A stretch of DNA of 64,000 nucleotides from Pseudarthrobacter sulfonivorans. Its GTDB lineage: Bacteria; Actinomycetota; Actinomycetes; Actinomycetales; Micrococcaceae. Each line of letters opens with the position of its first letter. Within the stretch, counting starts at the first letter, position 1. Below the pieces are notes generated by a model that did no database searches, had not been told where the DNA came from, and worked only from the letters and a program-made list of their open reading frames with translations. The translations under genes and the position numbers were made by a program. Shown here piece by piece: positions 9,028 to 17,382 of this stretch. The DNA lies in NCBI RefSeq assembly GCF_001484605.1, contig NZ_CP013747.1, positions 4,898,001-4,962,000 on the forward strand, read 5' to 3'.

Positions 9028-10647
9028 TCAGTTGCTCTTGGGGGAACGGGTGGTGGGATCCTGCGGCAGGTGCAGCACGGCGGGCAAACCGGATTCGACG
9101 GCGCGGCGGAACGCACCGGCGAAGTCCTCAGCCTTCTCAATCCGCTCGCCGTAGCCGCCGTAAGAGCGGGCCAGTGCAGCGAAGTCCGGGTTGGTCATGT
9201 GAGTGCCGGAGGGGCGGCCCGGGTAGTGGGCTTCCTGGTGTTCACGGATCGTGGCAAAGATGCCGTTGTCCACCACCAGCACGATGAACTTCGCGCCGTG
9301 GCCCATGGCAGTGGCGATTTCCTGGCCGTTCATCATGAAGCAGCCGTCACCGGCCACCGAAATGACCTGCCGGCCCGGGTAGGCCAGCGAGGCGGCCACC
9401 GCTGCCGGGATCCCCATGCCCATCGCACCGTTCCGCGGCGCGGCCAGGGAGTTCGCACTGTTGTGTCGCAGGTAGCGGGCCGGCCAGAGGGCGTGGTTGC
9501 CGGCACCGAAGGTCAGGACGGCGTCGTCGGCCATTTCCTGGCTCAGGATTTCCATCACGACGCCGAGGTCCACGCCGGCCCCGCCGTCCGGCTGGGCGGA
9601 GGAGAACTTGAGGTAGTCGGCACGGGCGTCGGCGAACCAGCCGGCCACCGGCCGCACCGCGGACTCCAAGCCGGCCAGCACTGTGGAGAACGCCGTGACG
9701 TCGGCGGTGATGTGCTGGTCCATCCGGCCGAAGTGGCCCAGGAGATCGGCGTCTGCGTTGACCACTACGGTGTGGGCGTCGAGGCCGCGCGTGTAACCGT
9801 CGGAGAGAACGTCGCCGCGGACGCAGCCGAGGAAGACAATCAGGTCCGCCGCCTCAAGCCGGGCCGCATTGGCGTCGCTGCGGCCGTAGCCGAGGAAGCC
9901 GGCGTAGGCGTCGGAACGGTGCGGCACGGCGTCGTAGGCGCGGAAATCCGCGACGACGGGGACGCCGTGACGGGCAGCCCAGCGGGCCAGCGCTTCGCCG
10001 GATTCCTGCGTCCAGCCTTCGCCGCCCACCACGATGAGGGGCTTGCTGGCGCCGGCGAGCCGGGCTTCGAGCTGTGCCAGGTCCGGGGCGGCCGGGGCCG
10101 GGCGGGAGACCTTGCGCGGTTCCACGGTCCCGGATTCAATGGCGTGGACCAGGACGTCTTCGGGGAGTCCGATCACCACGGGTCCGGGGCGTCCGCTCAG
10201 TGCGGTGAAGATGGCGTCGTCCACGACGCGGGCGGCGGAAGCGGCGTCGTCGAGTGTTACCACTTTCTTGGCGGTGCTGCCGAACCAGGCGTTGATGTCG
10301 AATTCCTGGAAGGATTCGCGGCCGCGGTCCGCCACGGGGATGAGGCCCACGAAGAGGATCATGGGGGTGGCGTCCTGGTGTGCGGTGTGGATGGCGATGA
10401 AGGCGTTGGCCGCTCCGGGGCCACGGGTCACCATGGCTACACCGGGCAGGTCGGTGAGGCGGCCTTCAGCGAGTGCCATGAACCCGGCACCGCCTTCATG
10501 CCTGGTCACGACGGTTTCAATGGAGGAGCCGTGCAGGCCGTCCAGGACATCCAGGAAGCTTTCGCCGGGGACGCCGTAGACCCGCTTGACGCCGGCACGT
10601 TCGAGCTGGGCCACAATCAGGTGGCCGGCGGTGGTTGTTGTGCTCAA
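9028..10647 (-). CDS. ThDP-dependent enzyme, 2-oxo acid decarboxylase/acetolactate synthase-like
   Basis: The 539-residue protein has the three-domain layout of the pyruvate oxidase/decarboxylase superfamily. The activating Glu is E51 (VVTRHEGGAGFMA). The ThDP-magnesium motif is GDGCFMMNGQE running to VVDN near residue 465. The central domain (about 190-330) is the usual Rossmann-like TPP_enzyme_M. It could be a decarboxylase (benzoylformate or phenylpyruvate type), an oxalyl-CoA-like enzyme or a biosynthetic-like synthase. The aldehyde dehydrogenase encoded next door favours decarboxylation to an aldehyde. Its start overlaps the stop of the transporter gene by 4 bases, so it is the second gene of the operon. 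Confidence 0.9.
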   Translation of the reverse strand: MSTTTTAGHLIVAQLERAGVKRVYGVPGESFLDVLDGLHGSSIETVVTRHEGGAGFMALAEGRLTDLPGVAMVTRGPGAANAFIAIHTAHQDATPMILFVGLIPVADRGRESFQEFDINAWFGSTAKKVVTLDDAASAARVVDDAIFTALSGRPGPVVIGLPEDVLVHAIESGTVEPRKVSRPAPAAPDLAQLEARLAGASKPLIVVGGEGWTQESGEALARWAARHGVPVVADFRAYDAVPHRSDAYAGFLGYGRSDANAARLEAADLIVFLGCVRGDVLSDGYTRGLDAHTVVVNADADLLGHFGRMDQHITADVTAFSTVLAGLESAVRPVAGWFADARADYLKFSSAQPDGGAGVDLGVVMEILSQEMADDAVLTFGAGNHALWPARYLRHNSANSLAAPRNGAMGMGIPAAVAASLAYPGRQVISVAGDGCFMMNGQEIATAMGHGAKFIVLVVDNGIFATIREHQEAHYPGRPSGTHMTNPDFAALARSYGGYGERIEKAEDFAGAFRRAVESGLPAVLHLPQDPTTRSPKSN

Positions 10648-11978
10648 TGCTTCATACCTTCTTCTTCGATACTGAGGGCAGGCAGGACCAGGCCTGAGAG
10701 TGCGGTCAGGACCGACACGACCAGCAGGATGATGGCCCCGGGCCAGAATGAGTTGCCACTGGCAGCCACGAGGGCCGTGGCAATGAGTGGAATAAAACCG
10801 GAAATAACGCCGGCGCTATTGGAGGTGATGGCTACTCCGGTGTAGCGGACGCGGGTGGCGAACAGGGCCGTCAGGGCTGTGCCCGAGACGGCGTAGGGAA
10901 TGGACAGAGTGGCCACGCCGATGATCATGGCGCCGATGACCAGCACCGGGTTCGCGGTGTTGATGGCCAGGAAGACCGGGACGGCCACAAGCGCAGAAGC
11001 CACGCCGCCCCAAAGGATCACCTTGCTGGCGCCGTACTTCTCGCCCATTCGTCCGGCCCAGATGAGGACGAAGATCTCGAACACAGCGGCGAGGAGCGAG
11101 CCCAGCAGGAGGGTTTCGTAGGGCATCTTGAGGACCTTGGTGCCGTAGAAGACCACAAAGCTGGTGATGAGGTAGAAGCCGCCGATGCCCAGCAGCGCGG
11201 AGCACATGCCGACCAGGATCTGCCGCCAGCTGTTCTTCAGGACACCACGGATGGGCGCATGTTCGGTCTCGCCGGCTTCCATCAGGGCTTCGAATTCAGG
11301 GGATTCACTGAGGCGGCTGCGGATCCACATGGAGATGGCCAGCAGCGGGATGGCCGCGACGAACGGGATGCGCCAGCCCCAGGCGTCAAAGTCGGTCTGC
11401 CCAACGAGGTAGAGCATGCCGAAGAAGCCGCCGGAGGACAGGATGGTGCCGATCGGGGAACCGATCTGCGGCAGCGCGGCGTAGCGTGCACGCTTGGCAA
11501 CGGGGGCGTTTTCGACGGCGATAATCACCGCACCGCTCCACTCGCCGCCTACGGCCAGGCCCTGCAGGATACGCAGCGCCACCAGGATGATGGGAGCTGC
11601 GACACCGATGGTCATGTAGTTCGGCAGGAGCCCGATCAGGCCGGTCACCACGCCGATGCCCACGATGGTGACCATGAGGATCTTTTTCCGGCCCACCTTA
11701 TCCCCGAGCGAGCCGAAGATGAAGCCGCCGATGGGGCGCGCCACGAAGCCGACAGCGAGGGTGGCGAAGGAGCTCATGGCGGCCACAAAGGGGTCATCGG
11801 AAACGAAATACTGGGCATTGAACACCAGTGCCGCGGCGGTGGTGAACAGGAAGAAGTCGTACCACTCGAGGGCTGTGCCAACCAAGGCTGCCAGGGCAAC
11901 CTTGCGGGTGACATTCTCATCCACGATACGCGGGACCTGCTGGTCCACGCCCGTCGCCGTACTGTCGTTAATTGCCAT
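10644..11978 (-). CDS. MHS-family MFS metabolite:proton symporter
   Basis: The start is set at the ATG at 11978 (MAINDSTATGVDQQ) because CTGGAG lies 6 bases before it; a longer frame reaching 12017 has no such site. The protein has 12 predicted membrane segments and the MHS signature of organic-acid carriers: GTALEWYDFFLF in segment 1, RPIGGFIFGSLGDKVGRKK in the loop after segment 2, and GGEWSGAVI in segment 4. Relatives carry shikimate, proline/betaine, citrate or alpha-ketoglutarate. It heads the five-gene operon and probably imports its substrate. The start lies 154 bases from the divergent PucR gene, a natural place for shared control. Confidence 0.93.
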   Translation of the reverse strand: MAINDSTATGVDQQVPRIVDENVTRKVALAALVGTALEWYDFFLFTTAAALVFNAQYFVSDDPFVAAMSSFATLAVGFVARPIGGFIFGSLGDKVGRKKILMVTIVGIGVVTGLIGLLPNYMTIGVAAPIILVALRILQGLAVGGEWSGAVIIAVENAPVAKRARYAALPQIGSPIGTILSSGGFFGMLYLVGQTDFDAWGWRIPFVAAIPLLAISMWIRSRLSESPEFEALMEAGETEHAPIRGVLKNSWRQILVGMCSALLGIGGFYLITSFVVFYGTKVLKMPYETLLLGSLLAAVFEIFVLIWAGRMGEKYGASKVILWGGVASALVAVPVFLAINTANPVLVIGAMIIGVATLSIPYAVSGTALTALFATRVRYTGVAITSNSAGVISGFIPLIATALVAASGNSFWPGAIILLVVSVLTALSGLVLPALSIEEEGMKH

Positions 11979-12132
11979 GAATACTCCAGATAGATACTGA
12001 CCGGATGCTGCGGGCATACTGCCTGCTTGCCGCTTGTTGCGTGATGTGGCTCACCTTGGGGCGTGAATCCATTCTTCCAGTAGGTTCGTCCAAAAAAACT
12101 AGCAATGCACCACGGGATCTTGGTCCTAGAAT

Positions 12133-13323
12133 GTGGGAATGCACAATGATCAGGATTACGGCGCCCGTTGGGGCGAGCTGGTGGAGCGGCTGCACGGCCG
12201 CGTCGATGAACTGGCAGAGCTGTTTTTGGCGCGGGTGCATGAGATCCCCGAGTATGCCGGCAGCACTGTGGGCATGGCGGAACTGCGGGATACGGCGCGC
12301 GAAACGTTCCACCGCCTGGTGGACGGGCTGCGCGATAAGGAGCTGCAGCGGTCCGGACGCAACGGCGACCATGACTCGCTGATGCGGTTCTCGCTGGAGC
12401 TGGGCGCAAAAAGGGCACGCGCCGGCATCTCCCCTGAAGCCCTCACCTCCGCCGTCCGGCTCGATTTCAGCATCCTGTGGGAGGACCTGCTGCAGATCTC
12501 CGAGCCCCAAGACGCGCCGCTGCTCACGTCGCGGGTGGACCGGGTGTGGCGGGTGGTGGACGAATTCGCCGCGCACACGCACTCAAGCTATTCGGCCGAG
12601 CGGGTCCGCATGGCCCAGGAGGAATCCAACATCCGGCGCGAATTCATCGCCCGGCTGTTCAGCAAATCCGAACTCTCGGCGGACACCATCAGCCAGGCGT
12701 CCGCCGCCCTGGTCACCGACCCCGAAGCCCGGTATTCGATAGTGGCCGCCAGCGCGGAGGCAGCCACCAAGCTCCGCGCCTTTGCCCAGGGCCCCCAGTC
12801 CTCGCAGCGGCTTTTTGTCCACGAATTCGGCGGCAGCACGTATGTCTTCTGGCAATTGGGCAAGGCCACGGCCGGCGGGCGGCACCCCGCGGGGCCGTTT
12901 ATCCCGGCCGGCATCGCCGGGATCCCCTGCGGCTACGTGGAAAGTTTCTCCGGGCTCCGCGGGCTCCCCGCGGCCGCCCGGACCGCCGAATGGCTGGCCC
13001 TGCTGCTCCACCCGTCGGACCGTGGACCCCTGACGGCTTCCGCGGCGTGGGCCCGGCTGGCCAAACAGCAGCTCCAGGACGCCGGCCTGGACCTGTGGGC
13101 GGATCTGGACGCGGCACTCGCGCCGTGCCGCGGCGGAGAGCGCGAACGCCTCGAGGAGACGGTGCGCCATTTCCTATCCACAGGCAACATCACCACCACG
13201 GCCCAGGTCCTCTTCTGCCACCGGAACACCATCCTCAACCGGCTGAACCGGTTCCAGGACCTGACCGGAATCGACCTTGCCGTTCCCGCCCAGGTGGCCA
13301 GGCTGGTAGTGGCGTGGGCCTAA
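12133..13323 (+). CDS. PucR-family transcriptional regulator
   Basis: The 396-residue protein lacks the N-terminal purine-catabolism domain but has a middle GGDEF-like CdaR domain and a C-terminal PucR helix-turn-helix. The HTH is plain: TTAQVLFCHRNTILNRLNRF ending in a Leu-rich tail. Members respond to purine, ureide, amino acid or aromatic metabolites. It is divergent from the transporter-led operon at 11978, which makes it that operon's probable regulator. The ligand is unknown. The start codon is GTG 12133 or ATG 12139; neither has a strong Shine-Dalgarno. Confidence 0.9.
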   Translation: MGMHNDQDYGARWGELVERLHGRVDELAELFLARVHEIPEYAGSTVGMAELRDTARETFHRLVDGLRDKELQRSGRNGDHDSLMRFSLELGAKRARAGISPEALTSAVRLDFSILWEDLLQISEPQDAPLLTSRVDRVWRVVDEFAAHTHSSYSAERVRMAQEESNIRREFIARLFSKSELSADTISQASAALVTDPEARYSIVAASAEAATKLRAFAQGPQSSQRLFVHEFGGSTYVFWQLGKATAGGRHPAGPFIPAGIAGIPCGYVESFSGLRGLPAAARTAEWLALLLHPSDRGPLTASAAWARLAKQQLQDAGLDLWADLDAALAPCRGGERERLEETVRHFLSTGNITTTAQVLFCHRNTILNRLNRFQDLTGIDLAVPAQVARLVVAWA

Positions 13324-13423
13324 CGTCTGCGAGCGCCACTATTGGCGGCGCCTGCCCAAGCCACATCCCCTTGACCGTGGGGCGCAACGGTGCCGTAATG
13401 AAGTTGAGTGGAGGAGGACGATC

Positions 13424-13777
13424 GTGAACGTCTTGGAATCCGTGTCCAAGGGAATGCGCGTTGTGGATGCGTCGGGCGATGATATCGGTGCCGTTGAGCG
13501 CATCGTTCCGCCCAACACTAAGGCAGAAGTGTTCGAAGAAGCCGCCACGGCTTCCGAACAGGATTTGATCAACCTCGGGCTGAGTGCTGTCTTCGGCAGG
13601 GAACCGAAAGTACCCGAGCTGATGGCCCGGCGGTTGTTCCATTCGGGCTACATCAAAATCGATGCCCGCGGATTCTGGGCCAGCGACTCCTATGCGGCTG
13701 CGGATGCCATCAACCGGGTCGAAGACGGAAAGGTGTACCTGAGCCTGACCCGGCACGAACTTTCTGCCCAGGTGTGA
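13424..13777 (+). CDS. PRC-barrel-like small protein
   Basis: The product has 117 residues and starts at a GTG after GAGGAGGACG. The first 35 residues (SKGMRVVDASGDDIGAVERI) look like a PRC-barrel strand pair, followed by an Ala-rich helix and a second beta part (YIKIDARGFWASDSYAAAD, then VYLSLTRHEL). Such proteins are common in Arthrobacter and are often linked to stress, but no reaction is known. It stands alone between the PucR gene and the next transporter operon. Confidence 0.7.
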   Translation: MNVLESVSKGMRVVDASGDDIGAVERIVPPNTKAEVFEEAATASEQDLINLGLSAVFGREPKVPELMARRLFHSGYIKIDARGFWASDSYAAADAINRVEDGKVYLSLTRHELSAQV

Positions 13778-13837
13778 CGCACTGATCCGGCGCAGGCCGC
13801 CCGACTGGTAGTGGCCCGCGCGTAGCAGCCCGCTAAT

Positions 13838-13854
13838 ACCCTGAGGGGTGTTTT
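13838..13854 (+). terminator. Weak intrinsic terminator
   Basis: ACCC-TGAG-GGGT followed by GTTTT, 60 bases after the small PRC-like gene. The stem is only 4 bp, so this is a tentative call. Confidence 0.35.
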
Positions 13855-13979
13855 GTGTGAACTCACATTTTTCGGCCTTTTCTGGTGGATTTTTAGCCAT
13901 TGAACTGTGATGGTCGACACAGAATAGTTGGTAACTACCTGCACCGGACAATCGTCCCCGCACCCCATCTGGAGAACTG

Positions 13980-15332
13980 ATGGCCAACATGGTAAATACC
14001 ACCACCGCCGCTGCTACGGCACGGCTGGACCTCACAAAAATGCGCAAAATCGCCCTCGCCAGCGTCATCGGCACCACCGTCGAGTGGTACGACCTCTTCG
14101 TTTTCGGAACAGCATCCGCGCTCGTCTTCAACAAAATCTTCTTCCCCAGCTTCGACCCGCTGGTGGGCACCATGCTCGCTTTCGGCACGTTCGCCTCGGC
14201 CTACATCGCCCGCATGGTGGGTGCCATCATCTTTGGCCACTTCGGGGACAGGCTGGGACGCAAGTCCATGCTCCTGATCTCGCTCCTGACCATGGGCGCC
14301 GCCACGTTCGCCATCGGCCTGCTGCCGGACTACAACAGCATCGGCATCATGGCCCCGCTGCTCCTCCTCTTCCTCCGCGTCATCCAGGGCCTGGCCCTGG
14401 GCGGCGAATGGGGCGGAGCCGTCCTGATGACAGTGGAACACGCACCTGCCTCACAGCGCGGGTTCTACGGTTCCCTGGTCCAAGTGGGCGTGCCCGCCGG
14501 AACACTGATCGCCAACGTGGCGTTCCTGATCGTGGCCTCAACCGTCAGCACTGAGGCACTGCTCAGCTGGGGCTGGCGCATCCCGTTCCTCGCCTCCGCG
14601 CTCCTGGTGGCCGTGGGCATCTACATCCGGCTCCACATTGAAGAGACCCCCTCATTCCAGGCGGTCAAGGATGCCGGCGCCAAAGCCAAGCTGCCGTTCG
14701 CAGCCCTGATGGCCAAGTACTGGAAGCAGGTCATCCTGGGTGGCGTTGCCACCCTTTCAACAGGCAGTACGTTCACGCTCCTGGTTGCCTCCGGTGTCTC
14801 CTACGGCAAGAAGGAACTCGGCCACTCCGAGAGCCTGATGCTGTGGGTGGTCCTGGCCTCGTGCGCCTTGTGCTTCGTCCTCATCCCATTCTTCGGACGC
14901 CTCTCCGACAAATACGGCCGCAAACCCATCATCTTCGCGGGCGTCGCAGCCGAGGCAGCCCTGGCCTTCCCCATGTTCTGGATGATGGACACCAAATCTG
15001 TGGCGCTGCTCTTCATCGCCTACCTGGCCATGATGACCGCGTTCGCCGCCAACTACGGCCCCATCGCCACGTTCCTGGCCGAGCTGTTCGGGTCCAAGGT
15101 CCGCTACTCCGGCCTGTCGGTGGCGTACATGCTCTCAGGACTCCTGGGCAGCGCCGCGACGCCGTTCATCACCACCTGGCTCCTGGGCGTCACGCACCAG
15201 AGTTCGTCCATCGCCTGGTACATCATGGGCGCCTCCCTGGTCTCGCTCGCGGCGCTCGTGATTCTGACGGAGACCCGCTACGGCAACATCGACGCCGTCG
15301 ACGAGTCCCCCGTTGAGGCGGCAGCGAAGTGA
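13980..15332 (+). CDS. MHS-family MFS metabolite:proton symporter (second copy)
   Basis: A 450-residue transporter of the same MHS family as the one at 10644. It has TTVEWYDLFVFGTASALVF in segment 1, RMVGAIIFGHFGDRLGRKSM after segment 2, and LALGGEWGGAVLMTVEHAP in segment 4. An ideally spaced CTGGAG precedes the ATG. The two MHS carriers are clearly different proteins, not a recent duplication. It is the first gene of a three-gene operon with RidA and an RraA-like protein, each joined by a 4-base overlap, so it probably imports the compound those enzymes process. Confidence 0.93.
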   Translation: MANMVNTTTAAATARLDLTKMRKIALASVIGTTVEWYDLFVFGTASALVFNKIFFPSFDPLVGTMLAFGTFASAYIARMVGAIIFGHFGDRLGRKSMLLISLLTMGAATFAIGLLPDYNSIGIMAPLLLLFLRVIQGLALGGEWGGAVLMTVEHAPASQRGFYGSLVQVGVPAGTLIANVAFLIVASTVSTEALLSWGWRIPFLASALLVAVGIYIRLHIEETPSFQAVKDAGAKAKLPFAALMAKYWKQVILGGVATLSTGSTFTLLVASGVSYGKKELGHSESLMLWVVLASCALCFVLIPFFGRLSDKYGRKPIIFAGVAAEAALAFPMFWMMDTKSVALLFIAYLAMMTAFAANYGPIATFLAELFGSKVRYSGLSVAYMLSGLLGSAATPFITTWLLGVTHQSSSIAWYIMGASLVSLAALVILTETRYGNIDAVDESPVEAAAK

Positions 15333-15739
15333 CGGCAGCCTCCCCCGCGGGAACCGTCCTGCGGATCGCTGAGATCCCCGGCGGGGCGGCCGCCGTCGGG
15401 CCTTTCTCCCAGGCAGTGGTGGCCAACGGGTTCGTGTTCACGGCCGGGCAGATCCCCGCCATCACAGGGGTGGACAACCAGCCGGAAACGTTCGAGGAAC
15501 AGGTCCGCCAGACACTCCGGAACCTCACCGCAGTGCTGGAGGCCGCCGGATCCGGGCTGGCCCATGTAGTCAAAGTCAACACCTACCTCACCGACCCGGG
15601 GCAGCTGGAGGAGTACAACCGCGTCTACGCGGAGTTCTTCGGCGACGCAAAGCCGGCACGCACGTCGGTCTGTGTCAGCCTCTGGGGAGTCTCCCTGGAA
15701 ATCGAATGTGTTGCGGTCCTGGCTGAGGCGGGACAGTGA
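15329..15739 (+). CDS. RidA-family enamine/imine deaminase
   Basis: The 136-residue protein starts at a GTG overlapping the transporter stop (GTGA). RidA proteins hydrolyse reactive 2-aminoacrylate-type imines to 2-oxo acids and ammonia. The active-site features are present: the conserved Arg in KPARTSVCV and the acidic LEIECVAVL near the C-terminus, plus the family's AVGPFSQAV segment. In this operon it more likely serves a catabolic deamination step than general housekeeping; this is inferred from position. Confidence 0.88.
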   Translation: MTAASPAGTVLRIAEIPGGAAAVGPFSQAVVANGFVFTAGQIPAITGVDNQPETFEEQVRQTLRNLTAVLEAAGSGLAHVVKVNTYLTDPGQLEEYNRVYAEFFGDAKPARTSVCVSLWGVSLEIECVAVLAEAGQ

Positions 15740-16362
15740 GCAGCAAGGTCCTGGCAGGCACGCAGGTCCTGGCTGGCCTGGAGGCCGTCAGCTACCCCAC
15801 CATCGGGCATTTCCTCGAAGACGGATTCGTTGACCCGGCCATCCAGTCGCTGCTGGACGGCGTGAAGGTGGCCGGGCCTGCGGTCACCGTCCGGATCGTC
15901 GGCAATGACGCGATCGCCATGAACCGGGCGCTGCTGGAGCTGTACCCCGGCACAGTGCTGGTGGTGGACATGGACGGCGATCGCCGTCATGCCCCCGTCG
16001 GCGCGGTGACGGCCGCAGCCGCCAAGGCCCAGGGCGCCGCCGGCATCGTGGTGGACGGGGTGGCAACGGACCTGCTGGAGCTGCGGAGCACCGGCCTGCC
16101 GGTCTTCGCCCGCGGCACGTCATGCCTCACCACCAAGCGCCTGCACGGCACGGAGTCTGCGGTCAACGTTCCCGTGACATGCGGGGGCGTGGACGTGGCC
16201 CCCGGCGACTGGGTGCTGGGTGACGATAACGGCGTAATTGTGTTGTCCCCGCGGGAGGCGGCAGCTGTCCTGGAGCAGGCGCTCGACTCCGATGCGGCCG
16301 AGCCGGAGCTGCTGGTACGGATTGCGGCCGGAGAACCACTCGAGACGCTGCTGGCGCACTGA
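15736..16362 (+). CDS. RraA-like protein (aldolase/decarboxylase fold) lacking the usual Arg
   Basis: The 208-residue protein has the RraA/HMG-aldolase fold. Relatives cleave 4-hydroxy-4-methyl-2-oxoglutarate or decarboxylate oxaloacetate. The expected G-x20-R-D motif is altered: AGIVVDGVATDLLELRSTG has Thr where active aldolases have Arg before the Asp. The later GGVDVAPGDWVLGDDNGVIV is normal for the family. The gene starts at a GTG overlapping the RidA stop. The missing Arg suggests another substrate, a lost activity or a protein-binding role. A strong hairpin follows 45 bases after the stop. Confidence 0.8.
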   Translation: MSSKVLAGTQVLAGLEAVSYPTIGHFLEDGFVDPAIQSLLDGVKVAGPAVTVRIVGNDAIAMNRALLELYPGTVLVVDMDGDRRHAPVGAVTAAAAKAQGAAGIVVDGVATDLLELRSTGLPVFARGTSCLTTKRLHGTESAVNVPVTCGGVDVAPGDWVLGDDNGVIVLSPREAAAVLEQALDSDAAEPELLVRIAAGEPLETLLAH

Positions 16363-16407
16363 CTCGCGCATGCACTGACCTGATTGTGCACTGACCAGCT
16401 TGTCCAT

Positions 16408-16450
16408 TGAAGCGGCCGGCCCCGGCTAACTGCCGGGGCCGGCCGCTTCA
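16408..16450. terminator. Strong bidirectional terminator hairpin
   Basis: A perfect 19-bp GC-rich stem (arms 16408-16426 and 16432-16450) with a 5-base loop, TAACT. It lies between two convergent operons (the RraA-like gene and the mutarotase gene) and probably ends both transcripts. Confidence 0.85.
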
Positions 16451-16479
16451 GTGCGTGTCAACGCCACCACCACGCGGCA

Positions 16480-17382
16480 TCAGGCGGCGAAGATGCTCCA
16501 GCCGGCCTGGTGGCTGCTGCCCGGCTCCAGCTGCACGAGGTCCTGGCCGCTGTTGAAGGCGTCCGGCGGACAGGTCATCGGCTCAACCGCCAGGCCCAGC
16601 CTGTTCGCTGCGGGGGCGGGTTTGTCTGCAGTATGTATCTGCAACCAGGGGCAGGTCCGGTCCCAGGCCATACCCACCCCGGTTCCGCCGGGGTCCCTGG
16701 CGATCAGCTGGGCGCGGCCGCCGTCGTCGAACTCAAGGTCGGTGAAGGCGTGGTCGATCTGTGTGCCGCCGATTGCCCGCGGCGCCCGGAAGTCGAACTG
16801 GTGGCCCTCCACCTTCCGGGTGGCGACCGGCAGCAGCCGGTCCGGCGTGACCTCAAGGAAAGACTCCGCAGGGATCCGGACGGTCCACTCATCCAGCGGC
16901 GCGGGTCCGGCCAGCAGGTACGGGTGCGGGCAAACCCCGTAAGGTGCCGCCTCCACGCCGATGTTGCTTGCTGTGACAGTGGTGTGCAGCCCGGCGTCGT
17001 CCAGCTGGTATTCGATGTGGAGCCGAAGGTGGAACGGATACCCTGGGGCCCCGGCGATCTCACAGGACAGGCTCACCGCGTCGGCACCGCTGCGTTCAAC
17101 GGTCCACAAACGGTCGAACGCGAGCCCGTGCAGTGCCGTGCCCCGCTCCGGTTCGTTGATGGGCAACTGGTGCTCGACGCCGGCAAACCGGTACGTGCCA
17201 TCGGCGATCCGGTTGGGCCACGGTGCAGCGACGATCCCCCGGTAGTCCGGGATGGGCGCATCGGCGTCGAACGGCACCACCAGGTCCCGGCCCTGGAAAG
17301 CCAGCCACCTGAGGGCACCGCCGCGCTGCACAACGGCGGCGGTGTAGTCCCCCGAGACGAGCTGAAGTTCGACGCCGTTCAC
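16480..17382 (-). CDS. Aldose 1-epimerase (mutarotase) family
   Basis: This 300-residue protein interconverts alpha and beta anomers of aldose sugars in the cytoplasm. It has the family's beta-sandwich pattern: [20 protein letters not shown], the [18 protein letters not shown]is motif and the [11 protein letters not shown]is motif. A Glu near the C-terminus ([16 protein letters not shown]) is the expected general base. It starts at a GTG overlapping the araA stop by 4 bases (GTGA), so it is the last gene of the arabinose operon and probably supplies the anomer needed by AraA. Confidence 0.88.
   Translation of the reverse strand: MNGVELQLVSGDYTAAVVQRGGALRWLAFQGRDLVVPFDADAPIPDYRGIVAAPWPNRIADGTYRFAGVEHQLPINEPERGTALHGLAFDRLWTVERSGADAVSLSCEIAGAPGYPFHLRLHIEYQLDDAGLHTTVTASNIGVEAAPYGVCPHPYLLAGPAPLDEWTVRIPAESFLEVTPDRLLPVATRKVEGHQFDFRAPRAIGGTQIDHAFTDLEFDDGGRAQLIARDPGGTGVGMAWDRTCPWLQIHTADKPAPAANRLGLAVEPMTCPPDAFNSGQDLVQLEPGSSHQAGWSIFAA

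Noticed and set aside
7690..10845. A 1051-codon plus-strand frame
   Set aside because: It lies antisense to the aldehyde dehydrogenase and ThDP genes; His/Gly/Arg-rich composition is typical of GC-rich shadow frames.
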